A DNA stretch of 64,000 nucleotides from Sphingobacterium puteale (GCF_003627955.1 NZ_RBWS01000015.1:123586-187585), one strand, 5' to 3'; numbered from the stretch's first letter, positions 17,411-26,286 are shown. Made by a program: numbers and translations. Notes: a model not told the origin generated them from the letters alone.

Positions 17411-19693
17411 TTAATAATTCAACGATAGTCCTACACCAAATCCCATATCGCTGTCATAATGCGTTCTGAAAGCCATATTTTTTGTAATGACATAATTCAG
17501 CCCTGCCATATATTCAAGGTCCGAGTTGACCATAAAATCACCACGTATTCTACGGGATATCGGGATATCCTCACGCATCATTTGCAATCGGACAATACCG
17601 TCATGATATACTTCGGCCTGAAAATTTACCAGCATCGGCAGTGTATACATAAAACCTAGACTCACCGCCTTGCGGCTATCTTTTTTATTGGCCTGACCAA
17701 AGATGTTTTTTTCATGTTCGTCTTCACCCATCCGACGGTAGCGGTAATCAAAGCCTACAAAAGGCATAAACCACTGCATCTTTCCGAAAAATCGTCCCAA
17801 GTGTGTCTCCACCTCATAACCATGCATATCGTTGTAACCCAATCGCCATTCCGATCCCAGTTGCCAGCGCGCATTCTGGAACATCGCCTGGCCATCATTT
17901 CCGTTGGTCGCAAAATCATTCTGCGCCATAAAATGCGTCATATTGCTTTCATGTTGCAGCTCCTTATATGCTTTGGCTTTATCGGGTAGATATGGATTTT
18001 TATAGTCATCCACAGCAAATACCCGGTTCATTCCGGCCATCATATGGTATAAGATATGGCAATGAAAAAACCAATCACCTTCTTCATTTGCCAAAAATTC
18101 TATGGTATCTGTTTCCATTGGCATGATATCGACCACATTTTTCAGCGGAGCCTTTGTCCCTTTACCATTTAGCAGTCTAAAGTCAAAGCCATGCAAGTGG
18201 ATCGGGTGGCGCATCATCGAGTTGTTGTAGATGGTAATCCGTAACACCTCCCCTTTTTTCACCGGGATCTTATCCGTTTCCGAAAGGATCTTGTTATCCA
18301 TGCTCCACACATAGCGGTTCATGTTTCCCGTAAGCGTAAACTTAAGGTTCCGCACGGGAGCATTCTTCGGCAATTCGGTCTCATGGGGAGATTCCAGCAT
18401 CGCATAATTCAATGTGACGATATCACCCAGTGCATTCGCATTGTAACGGTTTGGATCCTCATCGGCCTTCATCTTCCCATGATCCATACCTCTATGCTTG
18501 CTGTGATCTTCCTTTTTCTTTCCATCTCCGGTAATTTCAGAATACATGACCACATTCATATCCATCTGATTCAGGCTCATATTCATGCCCATATCATTCA
18601 GATTACCATCCATCTTCATCATGTCATTCATCATCTTCATTCCCTCAAAATATTTGAGACGAGGGAGTGGTGAAATCAATTGCTTGATGCCATTACCAAC
18701 AAAATAACTTGCCGATTGGGTCCGATCCTCCGTTGTCGCCATAAATTCGTAGGCTGTTCCCGCATTCGGGATCGTCACCACGACATCATAGGTCTCCGAT
18801 ACGGCGATCATTAGCCTATCCACCTCCACAGGTACCACATCATTCCCATCATTAGCGACCACGGTAATTTTTCCACCGGCGTAGCGCAACCAAAAATAGG
18901 ATGAAGCGCCACCATTGGAAATCCGTAAACGCACTTTATCTCCCGCCTTCAATACTTTGCCGTCCACTTCCTTTAGATCCGTGGAATGGGCACCATTCAA
19001 CAGAATCTTGTCGTAGTACACATCACTGACATCCATGGCGAGCTGACGCTTCCACTCATTGGTGATTTTCGTTCCAAATTTCCCCTCTTTGATCGCCTCC
19101 GCGTAAGATTGTGTCGCCCCTTTTTTAATGGCTGCCCAGTCATTTCCCGTATGCAGCATCCGCTGAATATTATCCGGATTATAATTTGTCCACTCGCTTA
19201 TGATGACCGGAATAGTAGGTAAGTCATCTATCCCTTTGCGAAAAGTCTTGTCATCGCCCCGTTTGTTCAGAATAAGACTACCGTACATACCGATCTGTTC
19301 CTGCAAACCCGAGTGCGAATGATACCAGTGTGTTCCATGCTGGATGATCGGGAAACGATAGGTATAGGTTGAATTAGGCTTGATAGGTTCCTGTGTCAGA
19401 TGCGGTACGCCGTCCTCTTTGTTCGGCAGAAAGATACCGTGCCAGTGTAGGGAAGTACTCTCTTTCAGTTCATTATGAACCACAATTTCCGCGGTGTCTC
19501 CCTCGGTAAATGTCAAGGTTGGCATAGGGATCTGTCCATTTACGGCAATGGCACGTTTTGCTTTGCCTGCATAGTTCACAATGGTGTCCCGAACATACAG
19601 TTCGTGACGTACCACCTTCTGTGCTAACACAGCAGTCTGTATCATCAATAGTAAAACAATTATTAATATATTTCTCTTATTACTCATTTTCAT
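17411..19693 (-). CDS. Multicopper oxidase, copper-resistance type, with barrel-like C-terminal extension
   Basis: A 760-residue exported protein (signal peptide about 1-24). Copper ligands are in the expected order: HWH at 83-85, HWYHSH at 122-127, then HPIHLHGFD and the type 1/type 3 site HCHILYHMMAGM before residue 556. A Met/His-rich insert (repeated MxxM and a DHSKHRGMDHGKM stretch) lies before the last cupredoxin domain, as in copper-handling CopA/CueO enzymes that oxidise Cu(I). After about residue 600 there is an extra section of roughly 155 residues with alternating beta strands and a terminal aromatic (GVGLSLNY), resembling a CopB-like outer-membrane barrel. The gene is last in a leftward copper cluster; its start is only 4 bases from the end of the extended DUF2231-like frame. 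Confidence 0.92.
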   Translation of the reverse strand: MKMSNKRNILIIVLLLMIQTAVLAQKVVRHELYVRDTIVNYAGKAKRAIAVNGQIPMPTLTFTEGDTAEIVVHNELKESTSLHWHGIFLPNKEDGVPHLTQEPIKPNSTYTYRFPIIQHGTHWYHSHSGLQEQIGMYGSLILNKRGDDKTFRKGIDDLPTIPVIISEWTNYNPDNIQRMLHTGNDWAAIKKGATQSYAEAIKEGKFGTKITNEWKRQLAMDVSDVYYDKILLNGAHSTDLKEVDGKVLKAGDKVRLRISNGGASSYFWLRYAGGKITVVANDGNDVVPVEVDRLMIAVSETYDVVVTIPNAGTAYEFMATTEDRTQSASYFVGNGIKQLISPLPRLKYFEGMKMMNDMMKMDGNLNDMGMNMSLNQMDMNVVMYSEITGDGKKKEDHSKHRGMDHGKMKADEDPNRYNANALGDIVTLNYAMLESPHETELPKNAPVRNLKFTLTGNMNRYVWSMDNKILSETDKIPVKKGEVLRITIYNNSMMRHPIHLHGFDFRLLNGKGTKAPLKNVVDIMPMETDTIEFLANEEGDWFFHCHILYHMMAGMNRVFAVDDYKNPYLPDKAKAYKELQHESNMTHFMAQNDFATNGNDGQAMFQNARWQLGSEWRLGYNDMHGYEVETHLGRFFGKMQWFMPFVGFDYRYRRMGEDEHEKNIFGQANKKDSRKAVSLGFMYTLPMLVNFQAEVYHDGIVRLQMMREDIPISRRIRGDFMVNSDLEYMAGLNYVITKNMAFRTHYDSDMGFGVGLSLNY

Positions 19694-19697
19694 GCAA

Positions 19698-20084
19698 TTA
19701 CTTAATTAAAACTCCATTACTTTTAGGTCCCGCACCATACTGATAGACCAGCTATGCGCCATGGTGCCCCGTGATACATACTGCAACTGACAAACTTATC
19801 AACAAAATTACGATCAAACAGTTTGCCCAGATGACAGAACTCCACCTTAGTGACATGAACCGAACAGCTGTGGTAATTCCCGCCATCCAGAAGGTAAGCC
19901 AGGCATAACGCTGGTGAATATCAAACACAGCAAAGGCTTCTCCATCGGCATCTCCCGAAATATGGGATGCTGTCTGGATTGCTGCAAAAGCCCCTATTGT
20001 TCCCAAAAGCAATAGGACAAAAGTCACTATATTTAACTCCCGTCGGTATCGGTTATAGCTTACAGCCACCACCTGACTGAGCAA
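19698..20084 (-). pseudogene. DUF2231-like membrane protein remnant, N-terminally truncated and with an early TAG
   Basis: The frame opens without an ATG; the first usable start is a TTG at 20084. It encodes three to four membrane helices (LLALLSQVVAV, TFVLLLLGTIGAFAAI, LTFWMAGITTAV, LIVILLISLSVAV) in a DUF2231-like pattern, with SHISGDAD where that family has its TGE-type motif. A TAG at 19752-19754 ends it after ITGHHGA, but the same frame continues with LVYQYGAG and 10 more residues to a TAA at 19698, which is how such proteins normally finish. That TAA is 4 bases before the oxidase start, a natural operon spacing. The first helix of the family is missing. I infer a deletion at the 5' end plus a nonsense change; the 110-residue product could still be made. 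Confidence 0.6.
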
Positions 20085-20086
20085 AG

Positions 20087-20206
20087 CTAAAAGCAGCAGT
20101 ACAAATCTTCCTTCGCCGTATGTGCGGCCTGCGTATGATTCGGTTTTGAGTTGTTGCAGGCAGCAAGTGTCATTGCTGCAACTACAATCCGTATGATTCT
20201 TTTCAT
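20087..20206 (-). CDS. 39-residue lipoprotein, probably the stump of a longer metal-binding protein
   Basis: ATG at 20206, stop TAG at 20087. The product has a clear lipoprotein signal (MKRIIRIVVAAMTLAAC, lipid Cys at 17) and then only NNSKPNHTQAAHTAKED and LYCCF. Such starts usually lead into a metal-binding domain of the YxCPMHPE type, so this looks truncated just where that motif would begin. In another frame the DNA continues straight into the DUF2231-like helices. The gene lies 11 bases after the 143-residue Cys-rich lipoprotein, inside the copper cluster. Whether the tiny lipoprotein is functional is unknown; the deletion explanation is inference. Confidence 0.55.
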   Translation of the reverse strand: MKRIIRIVVAAMTLAACNNSKPNHTQAAHTAKEDLYCCF

Positions 20207-20217
20207 TTTAAATCTAT

Positions 20218-20649
20218 TTATTGATTTAAATTTTCAACATACTTCCGATAATTATCTTCGTTCTCAAAGTAAGAAACCTCACCTTGATCACCAGTTATCG
20301 CAATTGCGGCACTGGCCTTATCTACCTCTTTCCCGGACAGAGGATCAATAGCAACACGAACAGCGGCTTCGTTAGGGATTCGTTCCTTACACATGTCACA
20401 GCAACCATAATAAACCCTACCCTCATGTTTAACCATCAGCTGTTTCTTGGCCATAAAAGCATCGTTGACCATGCACACCTCTTCAGTAGGCACAAGATCT
20501 CCCTTTTTGTATTGTTTCGTAGCAGCTGCCAACTGCATTATTGTATCCTTTTCGGACTCCATAAGTATCGCCTTCGATTTGCTTTGTGGATTGGTGCATG
20601 CCGTCAATAAGAAGACAAACACCGCTATAATAGCAACTAAATATTTCAT
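20218..20649 (-). CDS. Cys-rich lipoprotein with a TRASH/YHS-like metal-binding motif
   Basis: A 143-residue lipoprotein (LLTAC, lipid Cys at residue 18). The core reads VCMVNDAF, then KHEGRVYYGCCDMCKERI, giving a Cys followed by a CCxxC cluster, the spacing seen in TRASH/YHS-like small metal-binding domains. The tail (ISYFENEDNYRKYVENL-like, here beginning VSYFENEDNYRKY) is also known from Bacteroidota proteins of copper clusters. It lies 8 bases after the stop of the HMA-like/DUF3347 gene, so they are co-transcribed. A role in binding copper in the periplasm or at the outer membrane is inferred from motif and neighbours. Confidence 0.72.
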   Translation of the reverse strand: MKYLVAIIAVFVFLLTACTNPQSKSKAILMESEKDTIMQLAAATKQYKKGDLVPTEEVCMVNDAFMAKKQLMVKHEGRVYYGCCDMCKERIPNEAAVRVAIDPLSGKEVDKASAAIAITGDQGEVSYFENEDNYRKYVENLNQ

Positions 20650-20657
20650 TGGGTCTG

Positions 20658-21554
20658 CTATTTGTTAAGCGTTTCAACTGTACTTCCACAAGTGATCATC
20701 TGCGATCCGTAGAAGGGGTTTTTAACCGCTTTTTCCTTACTCAACCAGTTTGCACCTTTGCCGTCATTAAACATCGGACAATGTTGATAGTAGACAGGAC
20801 TCCCGAAAGAACTCACTTTGGCCAATTCATAGAGCTTCAGGGAAAGCGAGGCAAATGCCACACGTTGTTTGGTCACATCTTTGCTCTTAGTAATGGCAGC
20901 GGCGTCAGTAGTCAGGTTGTCCATCACTTTCATCCATACGGTATGTTCGGCGGGAGCAAGCTTATTCATATTCACGGCTTTGATCGCCTCCTGCAATAGG
21001 GCAGCTTTATTTGCTGCCGCCGATGCATCTGTTTTGACCAGCGCATCTTTTAAAGCGAAGTATTGATTGAGCAGATTGGTCAACTGTGTGTCTTTTCCCT
21101 TACCCGCGTCCGTTTCCGCCGCTGCTTGATGGGCTGAATGATCGGCTGCCGGCATGCTCCGTTGTCCGTCCTGCGAAATGACTTTCATAGGCTGGCTTTC
21201 TGCCTTTGGCTTCAAGGTTCTGGCGTATTGATCGGCTTTAGGCAACTGTGCATAAACATCATCCGGAGCCAGAAATTTCTCATTATCAAATCCCGCCAGG
21301 GCAATCCGTTTTAAGATTTCATCTGCATTTGTTTTTGACGCATCATAGGTAATGGTCGCCATATTCGTTTCCCGGTCCCACTCCACCTGGGCAGACTTTC
21401 CAGACTTACCTTCTCCCTCAATGACCGCTTTCGCCGCCGGCGTATTTCCAAACACCTTTACGGTCGCTGTTTTCGCATTTTTGATCTGTGCATGTATTGT
21501 AACATTGGTCAGTAATACCAGGCTTACCATACCAATTAGTGAAATTGATTTCAT
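20658..21554 (-). CDS. HMA-like plus DUF3347 periplasmic protein, Cys-less HMA region
   Basis: A 298-residue exported protein (signal about 1-22). The first domain (about 28-95) has the HMA-like pattern VKVFGN...AVIEGEG...ITYDASKTNADEILKRIALAGFDNEKFLAP, but the place where homologues carry the metal site CxxC reads NTPAAK (about 37-42), with no Cys. A second usual Cys pair after the DVYAQLP stretch is also absent (KADQYAR). After a His-containing linker comes DUF3347 (about 155-298), which keeps its Cys: QHCPMFNDGKGANWLS and MITCGS. DUF3347 proteins are found with CusB-like efflux and copper genes in Bacteroidota. So metal capture probably rests on the second domain here. It is second in the copper cluster. 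Confidence 0.8.
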   Translation of the reverse strand: MKSISLIGMVSLVLLTNVTIHAQIKNAKTATVKVFGNTPAAKAVIEGEGKSGKSAQVEWDRETNMATITYDASKTNADEILKRIALAGFDNEKFLAPDDVYAQLPKADQYARTLKPKAESQPMKVISQDGQRSMPAADHSAHQAAAETDAGKGKDTQLTNLLNQYFALKDALVKTDASAAANKAALLQEAIKAVNMNKLAPAEHTVWMKVMDNLTTDAAAITKSKDVTKQRVAFASLSLKLYELAKVSSFGSPVYYQHCPMFNDGKGANWLSKEKAVKNPFYGSQMITCGSTVETLNK

Positions 21555-21831
21555 AGTTAAATTATATATTTTGCGCTTGTTACGCTTGATTTGTCTTTAA
21601 ACATCGTTTCCAATCCCTGCATATTTGATCTGTGTTTGTACTTTTCAAATAGGGATATTTCACGATAAATAAAATTTGATTAAATAAATACCAATGAAAA
21701 CTGCTCTTCAAAGCAATTGAGCTGCTGACTGGCATCGGATAATGTCAGCCAATGGGAATTTTCATTGAATAACTAAAAGAGATTTTGAATGTAGAAAACG
21801 ATTCAAAAGGAATAGCATGGGCTATTGTCGA

Positions 21832-22320
21832 TTAGGCTATTTTGGGTGGTTGCCAGATCGAAAAATAAGCATCCGAACAAAAAGATTGCTTATACAGGGT
21901 ATATAGTTTTAATTGATCCGTATCAAAAAGTAAGATCAGTTCCGCTTCATAAAAAGGAATAATGGGATTACACTGCGTGGAGGTTCGGCAAGACTTTTCG
22001 CCGCAATGTTTACTGCAGTCATCACCGTGATCTTGTGTTGTTTGTGAATCCTCGCTTTTATCCTTACAGCAATCCTTTCCTTCGATATCTTTTATATCGC
22101 GGCTATTCTGCGCATGATGTAAATCTTGACCTTTGTCAGTAGCTTTTATACCTTCACCCTTATCGGCCGCATTTACATATGGTTCTTTTTCCGAGCAACA
22201 GGACTTTTTGTCCTCCTGCTTGGTTTTTTCAGGACTCAGATGGCAGGCAAACACCGGGCTCGGAGCTAAAAACAGCCCCAATATACAGATGACCAACAGG
22301 ATGTTGACTTTTACCCACAT
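21832..22320 (-). CDS. Cys/His-rich secreted protein at the head of the copper cluster
   Basis: A 162-residue exported protein (signal about 1-25, ending near VFACHLS). The middle (about 30-115) is a polar, Lys/Asp-rich segment with repeated Cys pairs (SCCSEK, DCCKDK, DCSKHCGEKSC) and several His, the look of a metal-buffer domain. The end is a hydrophobic strand region finishing in WQPPKIA. I do not recognise a named family; similar proteins with a terminal W-x-PPK occur in Bacteroidota metal loci. It is first in the leftward copper run, 277 bases before the HMA-like gene, so it may have its own promoter. Copper or other soft-metal binding is inferred. Confidence 0.7.
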   Translation of the reverse strand: MWVKVNILLVICILGLFLAPSPVFACHLSPEKTKQEDKKSCCSEKEPYVNAADKGEGIKATDKGQDLHHAQNSRDIKDIEGKDCCKDKSEDSQTTQDHGDDCSKHCGEKSCRTSTQCNPIIPFYEAELILLFDTDQLKLYTLYKQSFCSDAYFSIWQPPKIA

Positions 22321-22479
22321 AACGGATTAAAATTTATCTTTTTTCAGCTACCCGATTACAAATGTCAGGTTAAATCTTCTATTACGGAATAAAGGTCGCA
22401 ATTTTTTTCCAAATCGCTGTTGTACTATTTTTTATTTTATTTATAAGATTTCATTTCCGGTCTCCGAAATGACACCTAT

Positions 22480-23286
22480 CTATTTCTCCTGTTCCTTGAT
22501 CCATTTAAGCATCAGTAGGCAGCCGGGCTTATATACGCCACCGTGGTCAAAGCCCTGCAATTGATACAAAGACGTTTTGGTATGCCCAACCTGTTTTAGT
22601 ATCGCTGCGAGATGCGCATTCTCTTCGTATCTAGCTGGAAGTTCCAATTGTGGATCACCGGTAATCAATACAGTAGCAGGTGCGTCCTTGCGTGCAAAGG
22701 ATATCGGCGCATATTGATCCATCTGCGGGATTGCCATCGACTGTCCGCGTTCCTTTTTGATCGTATAATGTGTATTGGTCTGACCACTGATCGGTATCAG
22801 CCCCTTTATTTTATTTGCGCTGACCCCCAGTTTTTGCAGGTAACTGCTATCAAGTCCCACCATTAGCGCCAGATATCCTCCCGCAGAATGTCCCGAAACA
22901 TAAATCTTCGCCGGATCACCCCCATAAGATGCAATATGTGAAAAGGCCCAGGCTACAGCTTCAGCAGCATCGTCAATATAATCCGGGGCTTTCACTTTGG
23001 GGCTCAGTCTATAATTGACCGCAACCACCGCCAGCCCTTTCTCCTTAAGTTCCAAAGGAATAAATTTATTCCCTTCTTCCAGTCCTCCGCCATGAAACCA
23101 CACAATCGTGGAAAAGTTCTTTCGATCGGTCGGGACATAGAGATCGAGCTTGCAACGTTCTTTTTTATACCCGTCGGTATCAGTAATTTTACAATAGCTA
23201 ATATTTTCTATGGTACGGTATTTTTGCGCAAAAATTTGGTTCGATGAAATGAGTAAAAAGAATACAATAAGAAATTTTGAAGACAT
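22480..23286 (-). CDS. Alpha/beta hydrolase, carboxylesterase type (BD-FAE/lipase-like)
   Basis: A 268-residue secreted hydrolase (signal about 1-20). It has the oxyanion motif HGGG (VWFHGGGLEEG), the nucleophile elbow GHSAGGYLAL, and late acid/His residues (LITGDPQ and GFDHGGVY), as in the feruloyl-esterase-like and acetylesterase families (PF20434). It would cleave an ester on a sugar or small molecule in the periplasm. It is a single gene between the copper cluster and a divergent SRPBCC gene, with no polysaccharide genes nearby, so the substrate is open. Confidence 0.88.
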   Translation of the reverse strand: MSSKFLIVFFLLISSNQIFAQKYRTIENISYCKITDTDGYKKERCKLDLYVPTDRKNFSTIVWFHGGGLEEGNKFIPLELKEKGLAVVAVNYRLSPKVKAPDYIDDAAEAVAWAFSHIASYGGDPAKIYVSGHSAGGYLALMVGLDSSYLQKLGVSANKIKGLIPISGQTNTHYTIKKERGQSMAIPQMDQYAPISFARKDAPATVLITGDPQLELPARYEENAHLAAILKQVGHTKTSLYQLQGFDHGGVYKPGCLLMLKWIKEQEK

Positions 23287-23516
23287 ATTAAATGGGTTTA
23301 AGGATTCATATCCATAAAGTTAGCAAAAACCTTTCAGATCCCTCTCTCCTCTGCACAGATTGTTTGTCCTGCCATACGAAGCAACGGTTCAACAGCATCT
23401 ATACATTTTTTTCGGAGAATATTCAGTATTACCTCGTGGAGGACATAACAAAAGATAAATTTTCCTGTTATTAGTAAGGAAACTGTAATTACTTTAGAAA
23501 AAATTATTAACGTAAT

Positions 23517-23957
23517 ATGGAGCAGATAAAAATACAGACACATATTGCTGCGCGGGTGGAAACCATCTGGAATGCCTACACCTCTGCGGAGGACATCATG
23601 GAATGGAACCGGGCATCTGAAGACTGGCATTGCACGGACGCAATTAACGATTTACGCGTCGGGGGAAAATTTAAAAATCGCATGGAAGCAAAGGACGGTT
23701 CGGTCGGCTTCGATTTTACAGGAACCTATACTGCACTTGAGCCCTTTAAAAAAATCGCCTATGTGATGCCCGATGGCCGTCAGGTAACAATCAATTTTAA
23801 TACAAAAAAATCTGCTACGGATATCGAGGTTATTTTTGATGCCGAGTCTGAAAATCCTATCGAGGTGCAACGCCACGGTTGGCAAGCCATCCTCGACAAT
23901 TTTAAAGCTTATGTGGAAAAAACATACGGCAACACATCCTATGGACAGACGCATTAA
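23517..23957 (+). CDS. SRPBCC-fold protein, AHSA1/ATPase-activator-like family
   Basis: A 146-residue single-domain protein of the START/Bet v1 fold. Family marks are the opening IQTHIAARVETIWNAYTSAEDIMEWNRASEDW, the glycine turn LRVGGKFKNRMEAKDG, FDFTGTYTALEPFKKIAYV, and the end GWQAILDNFKAYVE, which match the activator-of-Hsp90-ATPase-like bacterial group. These bind small hydrophobic ligands; a precise job is rarely known. It is a single gene with divergent neighbours and no operon partner close by (170 bases to the next gene on the same strand). Confidence 0.9.
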   Translation: MEQIKIQTHIAARVETIWNAYTSAEDIMEWNRASEDWHCTDAINDLRVGGKFKNRMEAKDGSVGFDFTGTYTALEPFKKIAYVMPDGRQVTINFNTKKSATDIEVIFDAESENPIEVQRHGWQAILDNFKAYVEKTYGNTSYGQTH

Positions 23958-24127
23958 ATACATCGGTTATTGGCCTTTGCTGCGGCAACGATCATCCCAA
24001 CGAATAGACATATAATAACGGACATACTTGGATTGCTAACGACAATGGTTATCTTTAGCCAAAATTTGATGTCCCAGTATATACCCTACGGATCAAATTC
24101 CAACGAAAAGCGATAAAGACATAACAT

Positions 24128-24586
24128 ATGACAATAATTAACAATTATGAAGAGTACAAAGCCTTTGAAGGAAAGTCATTAGGCGAATCTCAATGGCACA
24201 CAATCGACCAAAAACAGATTAACCAGTTTGCAGATGCAACATTAGACCACCAATGGATTCACCTCGACAGCGAAAGAGCGAAAACAGAGAGTCCGTTTAA
24301 ATCAACCATTGCACATGGTTATCTGACATTATCACTTATTCCTTATTTGTGGAAGCAGATTGCCGAAGTACGGAATGTCAAAATGGAAATCAATTATGGT
24401 ATCGAAAATCTGCGTTTTGCGCAGCCTGTGCTGGTCGATAATGAAGTACAATTACATACACACGTTAAATCTGTTGCCAACCTCAGGGGAGTTGTCAAAG
24501 TAACCATTGAGGCAACCTTAAAAATTAAAGATAGTGCCAAACCGGCCTATGTGGGGGATGTCATCTTTTTATACCACTTCAATTAA
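24128..24586 (+). CDS. MaoC-like hotdog-fold dehydratase
   Basis: A 152-residue protein with the (R)-hydratase signature: FADATLDHQWIHLDSERA gives the catalytic Asp and His, and SPFKSTIAHGYLTLSLIPYL is the matching hydratase-2 motif. It probably hydrates an enoyl-CoA or similar thioester, as in NodN-like MaoC proteins. Length is normal. It is followed 48 bases later by a GNAT acetyltransferase on the same strand, which may be co-transcribed, though the two have no obvious shared pathway. Confidence 0.92.
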   Translation: MTIINNYEEYKAFEGKSLGESQWHTIDQKQINQFADATLDHQWIHLDSERAKTESPFKSTIAHGYLTLSLIPYLWKQIAEVRNVKMEINYGIENLRFAQPVLVDNEVQLHTHVKSVANLRGVVKVTIEATLKIKDSAKPAYVGDVIFLYHFN

Positions 24587-24634
24587 GTCAATCAGAACAA
24601 CATCCATTTTAATGGATTTAGACAGACTATTTGT

Positions 24635-25105
24635 ATGTTAGCTGATTTAGAAATAAAACAGATCACAAATCATAAGGACTATCCTTATGATTTGTTGCTT
24701 TTGGCAGATGAGACAGTCGCTGCTATCAATAAGTATCTTTTTGATTCCGCTGTCTTTGTTGTCGAGGAACAGCAGCAGCCCATTGCTGTATTTTGTTTGT
24801 ACCACATCGATAGTGAAACCCTGGAAATCAAAAATATCGCCGTCACCCCCGCGTACCAGAACAGCGGGCTTGGCAGTAAAATATTACGTCATATCCAACA
24901 AACTTATTCTGCGCAATATACAAATCTGATTGTTGGAACGGCAGATTGCGGTCTGGACCAGATCAGATTCTACGAACGCAATGGTTTTGTTAAATATGGT
25001 ATCCGTCCGAATTTTTTTATTGAAAATTACGAACAGCCCATCTATGAAAACGGTCAATTGTTAAAAGATATGGTTTTACTGAAATACCAGTCCCAACATT
25101 CCTAA
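24635..25105 (+). CDS. GNAT-family N-acetyltransferase
   Basis: A 156-residue acetyltransferase. The central strand and acetyl-CoA loop are clear: LEIKNIAVTPAYQNSGLGSKILRHI contains the Q/RxxGxG/A type motif (QNSGLG). The later RFYERNGFVKYGI is the usual C-terminal GNAT motif. It transfers an acetyl group from acetyl-CoA to an amine; the acceptor cannot be predicted. It follows the MaoC gene on the same strand and ends 38 bases before the convergent YeiH-type gene. Confidence 0.92.
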   Translation: MLADLEIKQITNHKDYPYDLLLLADETVAAINKYLFDSAVFVVEEQQQPIAVFCLYHIDSETLEIKNIAVTPAYQNSGLGSKILRHIQQTYSAQYTNLIVGTADCGLDQIRFYERNGFVKYGIRPNFFIENYEQPIYENGQLLKDMVLLKYQSQHS

Positions 25106-25143
25106 AGTCGGTTTTCTGTTGCTATTCGACGCGCACTATATTT

Positions 25144-26118
25144 CTACAGACAGAAATAAATATAAAGCAACACGGGGACGGCGAGGCTCAGCCACAATAT
25201 CAGCCCCTGCAAGATCGCCTTACAACCTACAGACAGCAACACATCTCTCGACAGGCTGGCTCCAATCAGAAAGAGCGTCAAGGTGAGTCCGGCTTTAGCG
25301 ATCTCAACAACATAAGTTCCCATACTCCTGAAAAATGGAATATAGCTATTCAGGATAATAGCCAATATAAATAATCCGATAAAATATGGAATCTTGATAC
25401 GCGTCCCCTTATTTTTAAAGGCAAGGGCGCTCAACAACGAAATCGGAATTATCCATAATGCCCGTGTTAATTTAACGGTTGTCGCCACCTGTAGCGCCTC
25501 GGAACCATACTTACTTGCCGCACCAACCACCGAACTCGTATCCTGTATCGCAACGGCACACCAGAGTCCAAATTGTGTCTGGGAGAGATCCAGGAAACCA
25601 CCGATGACCGGGAATACAAATAGGGCAACAGCATTTAAGACAAAGATGGTTCCCAACGCTACACTGATCTGCTTTTCATTCGCCTCCATTGTGGGTGAAA
25701 CTGCAGCGATGGCACTCCCGCCGCAAATAGCTGTTCCTACAGTGATGAGATAAGCGGTCATTTTTTCTAGCTTTAACAATTCAGCCAATACATAGCCCAG
25801 CAACAATGTTCCGATAATAGAAATAACTGTTAGCAAAAAACCGTCTTTGCCCGTCTGAACAGCATTATCAATATGCATACCAAAGCCTAAGCCGACAACG
25901 GAGAGCTGTAACAGCATCTGCGTGGCTCTATGATTAACAGCCAAAAAGGGATGTCCGATCCATTGGGCAACAATAATACCTAGCAGCAGCGCCAAAGGAG
26001 CCGATATGATCGGTGTCAGACATAGGATAAGTAAGAGAGTAAAGATGATTTCCCGGATGGAGATCTTTTTATTGAGCATATGCTTGTATCGCATCGTAAA
26101 GTTTATCTTTTTGTACAT
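25144..26118 (-). CDS. YeiH/UPF0324-family membrane protein (putative sulfate exporter family)
   Basis: A 324-residue protein with about ten membrane helices. The family core is visible: QWIGHPF near the start, LLGYVLAELLKLEK, the conserved TAICGGSAIAAVSPTMEANE and GLWCAVAIQDTSSVVGAA. These match the PF03601 group (YeiH), annotated as putative sulfate exporters with weak experimental support. The start at 26118 is uncertain: in-frame ATGs at 26094 and 26079 would remove 8 or 13 residues, and the last (MLNKKISIREIIF) is just ahead of the first helix. It is a single gene, roughly 900 bases from the cysteine pair, so a link to sulfur metabolism is only suggestive. Confidence 0.88.
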   Translation of the reverse strand: MYKKINFTMRYKHMLNKKISIREIIFTLLLILCLTPIISAPLALLLGIIVAQWIGHPFLAVNHRATQMLLQLSVVGLGFGMHIDNAVQTGKDGFLLTVISIIGTLLLGYVLAELLKLEKMTAYLITVGTAICGGSAIAAVSPTMEANEKQISVALGTIFVLNAVALFVFPVIGGFLDLSQTQFGLWCAVAIQDTSSVVGAASKYGSEALQVATTVKLTRALWIIPISLLSALAFKNKGTRIKIPYFIGLFILAIILNSYIPFFRSMGTYVVEIAKAGLTLTLFLIGASLSRDVLLSVGCKAILQGLILWLSLAVPVLLYIYFCL

Positions 26119-26272
26119 GATAACTGTGTTTGATCTTGCACAAAATTGAATAACTTTTACTCATGAATAAAACTACAAAAACTAATGAGTCATAACTAAA
26201 AATTATACAGAGTTAAATATGGAAGAATCAGCATTTAATATCATTAGATGAGAGCCGGATTAATTGCGTTAA

Positions 26273-26286
26273 TGGATAATTATCCA
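26273..26286. promoter_or_regulatory. 14-base perfect palindrome before the VOC gene
   Basis: TGGATAATTATCCA reads the same on both strands and lies in the 280-base gap between the divergent YeiH-type and VOC genes. It may be a repressor site; there is no matching second copy that I noticed. Confidence 0.3.
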
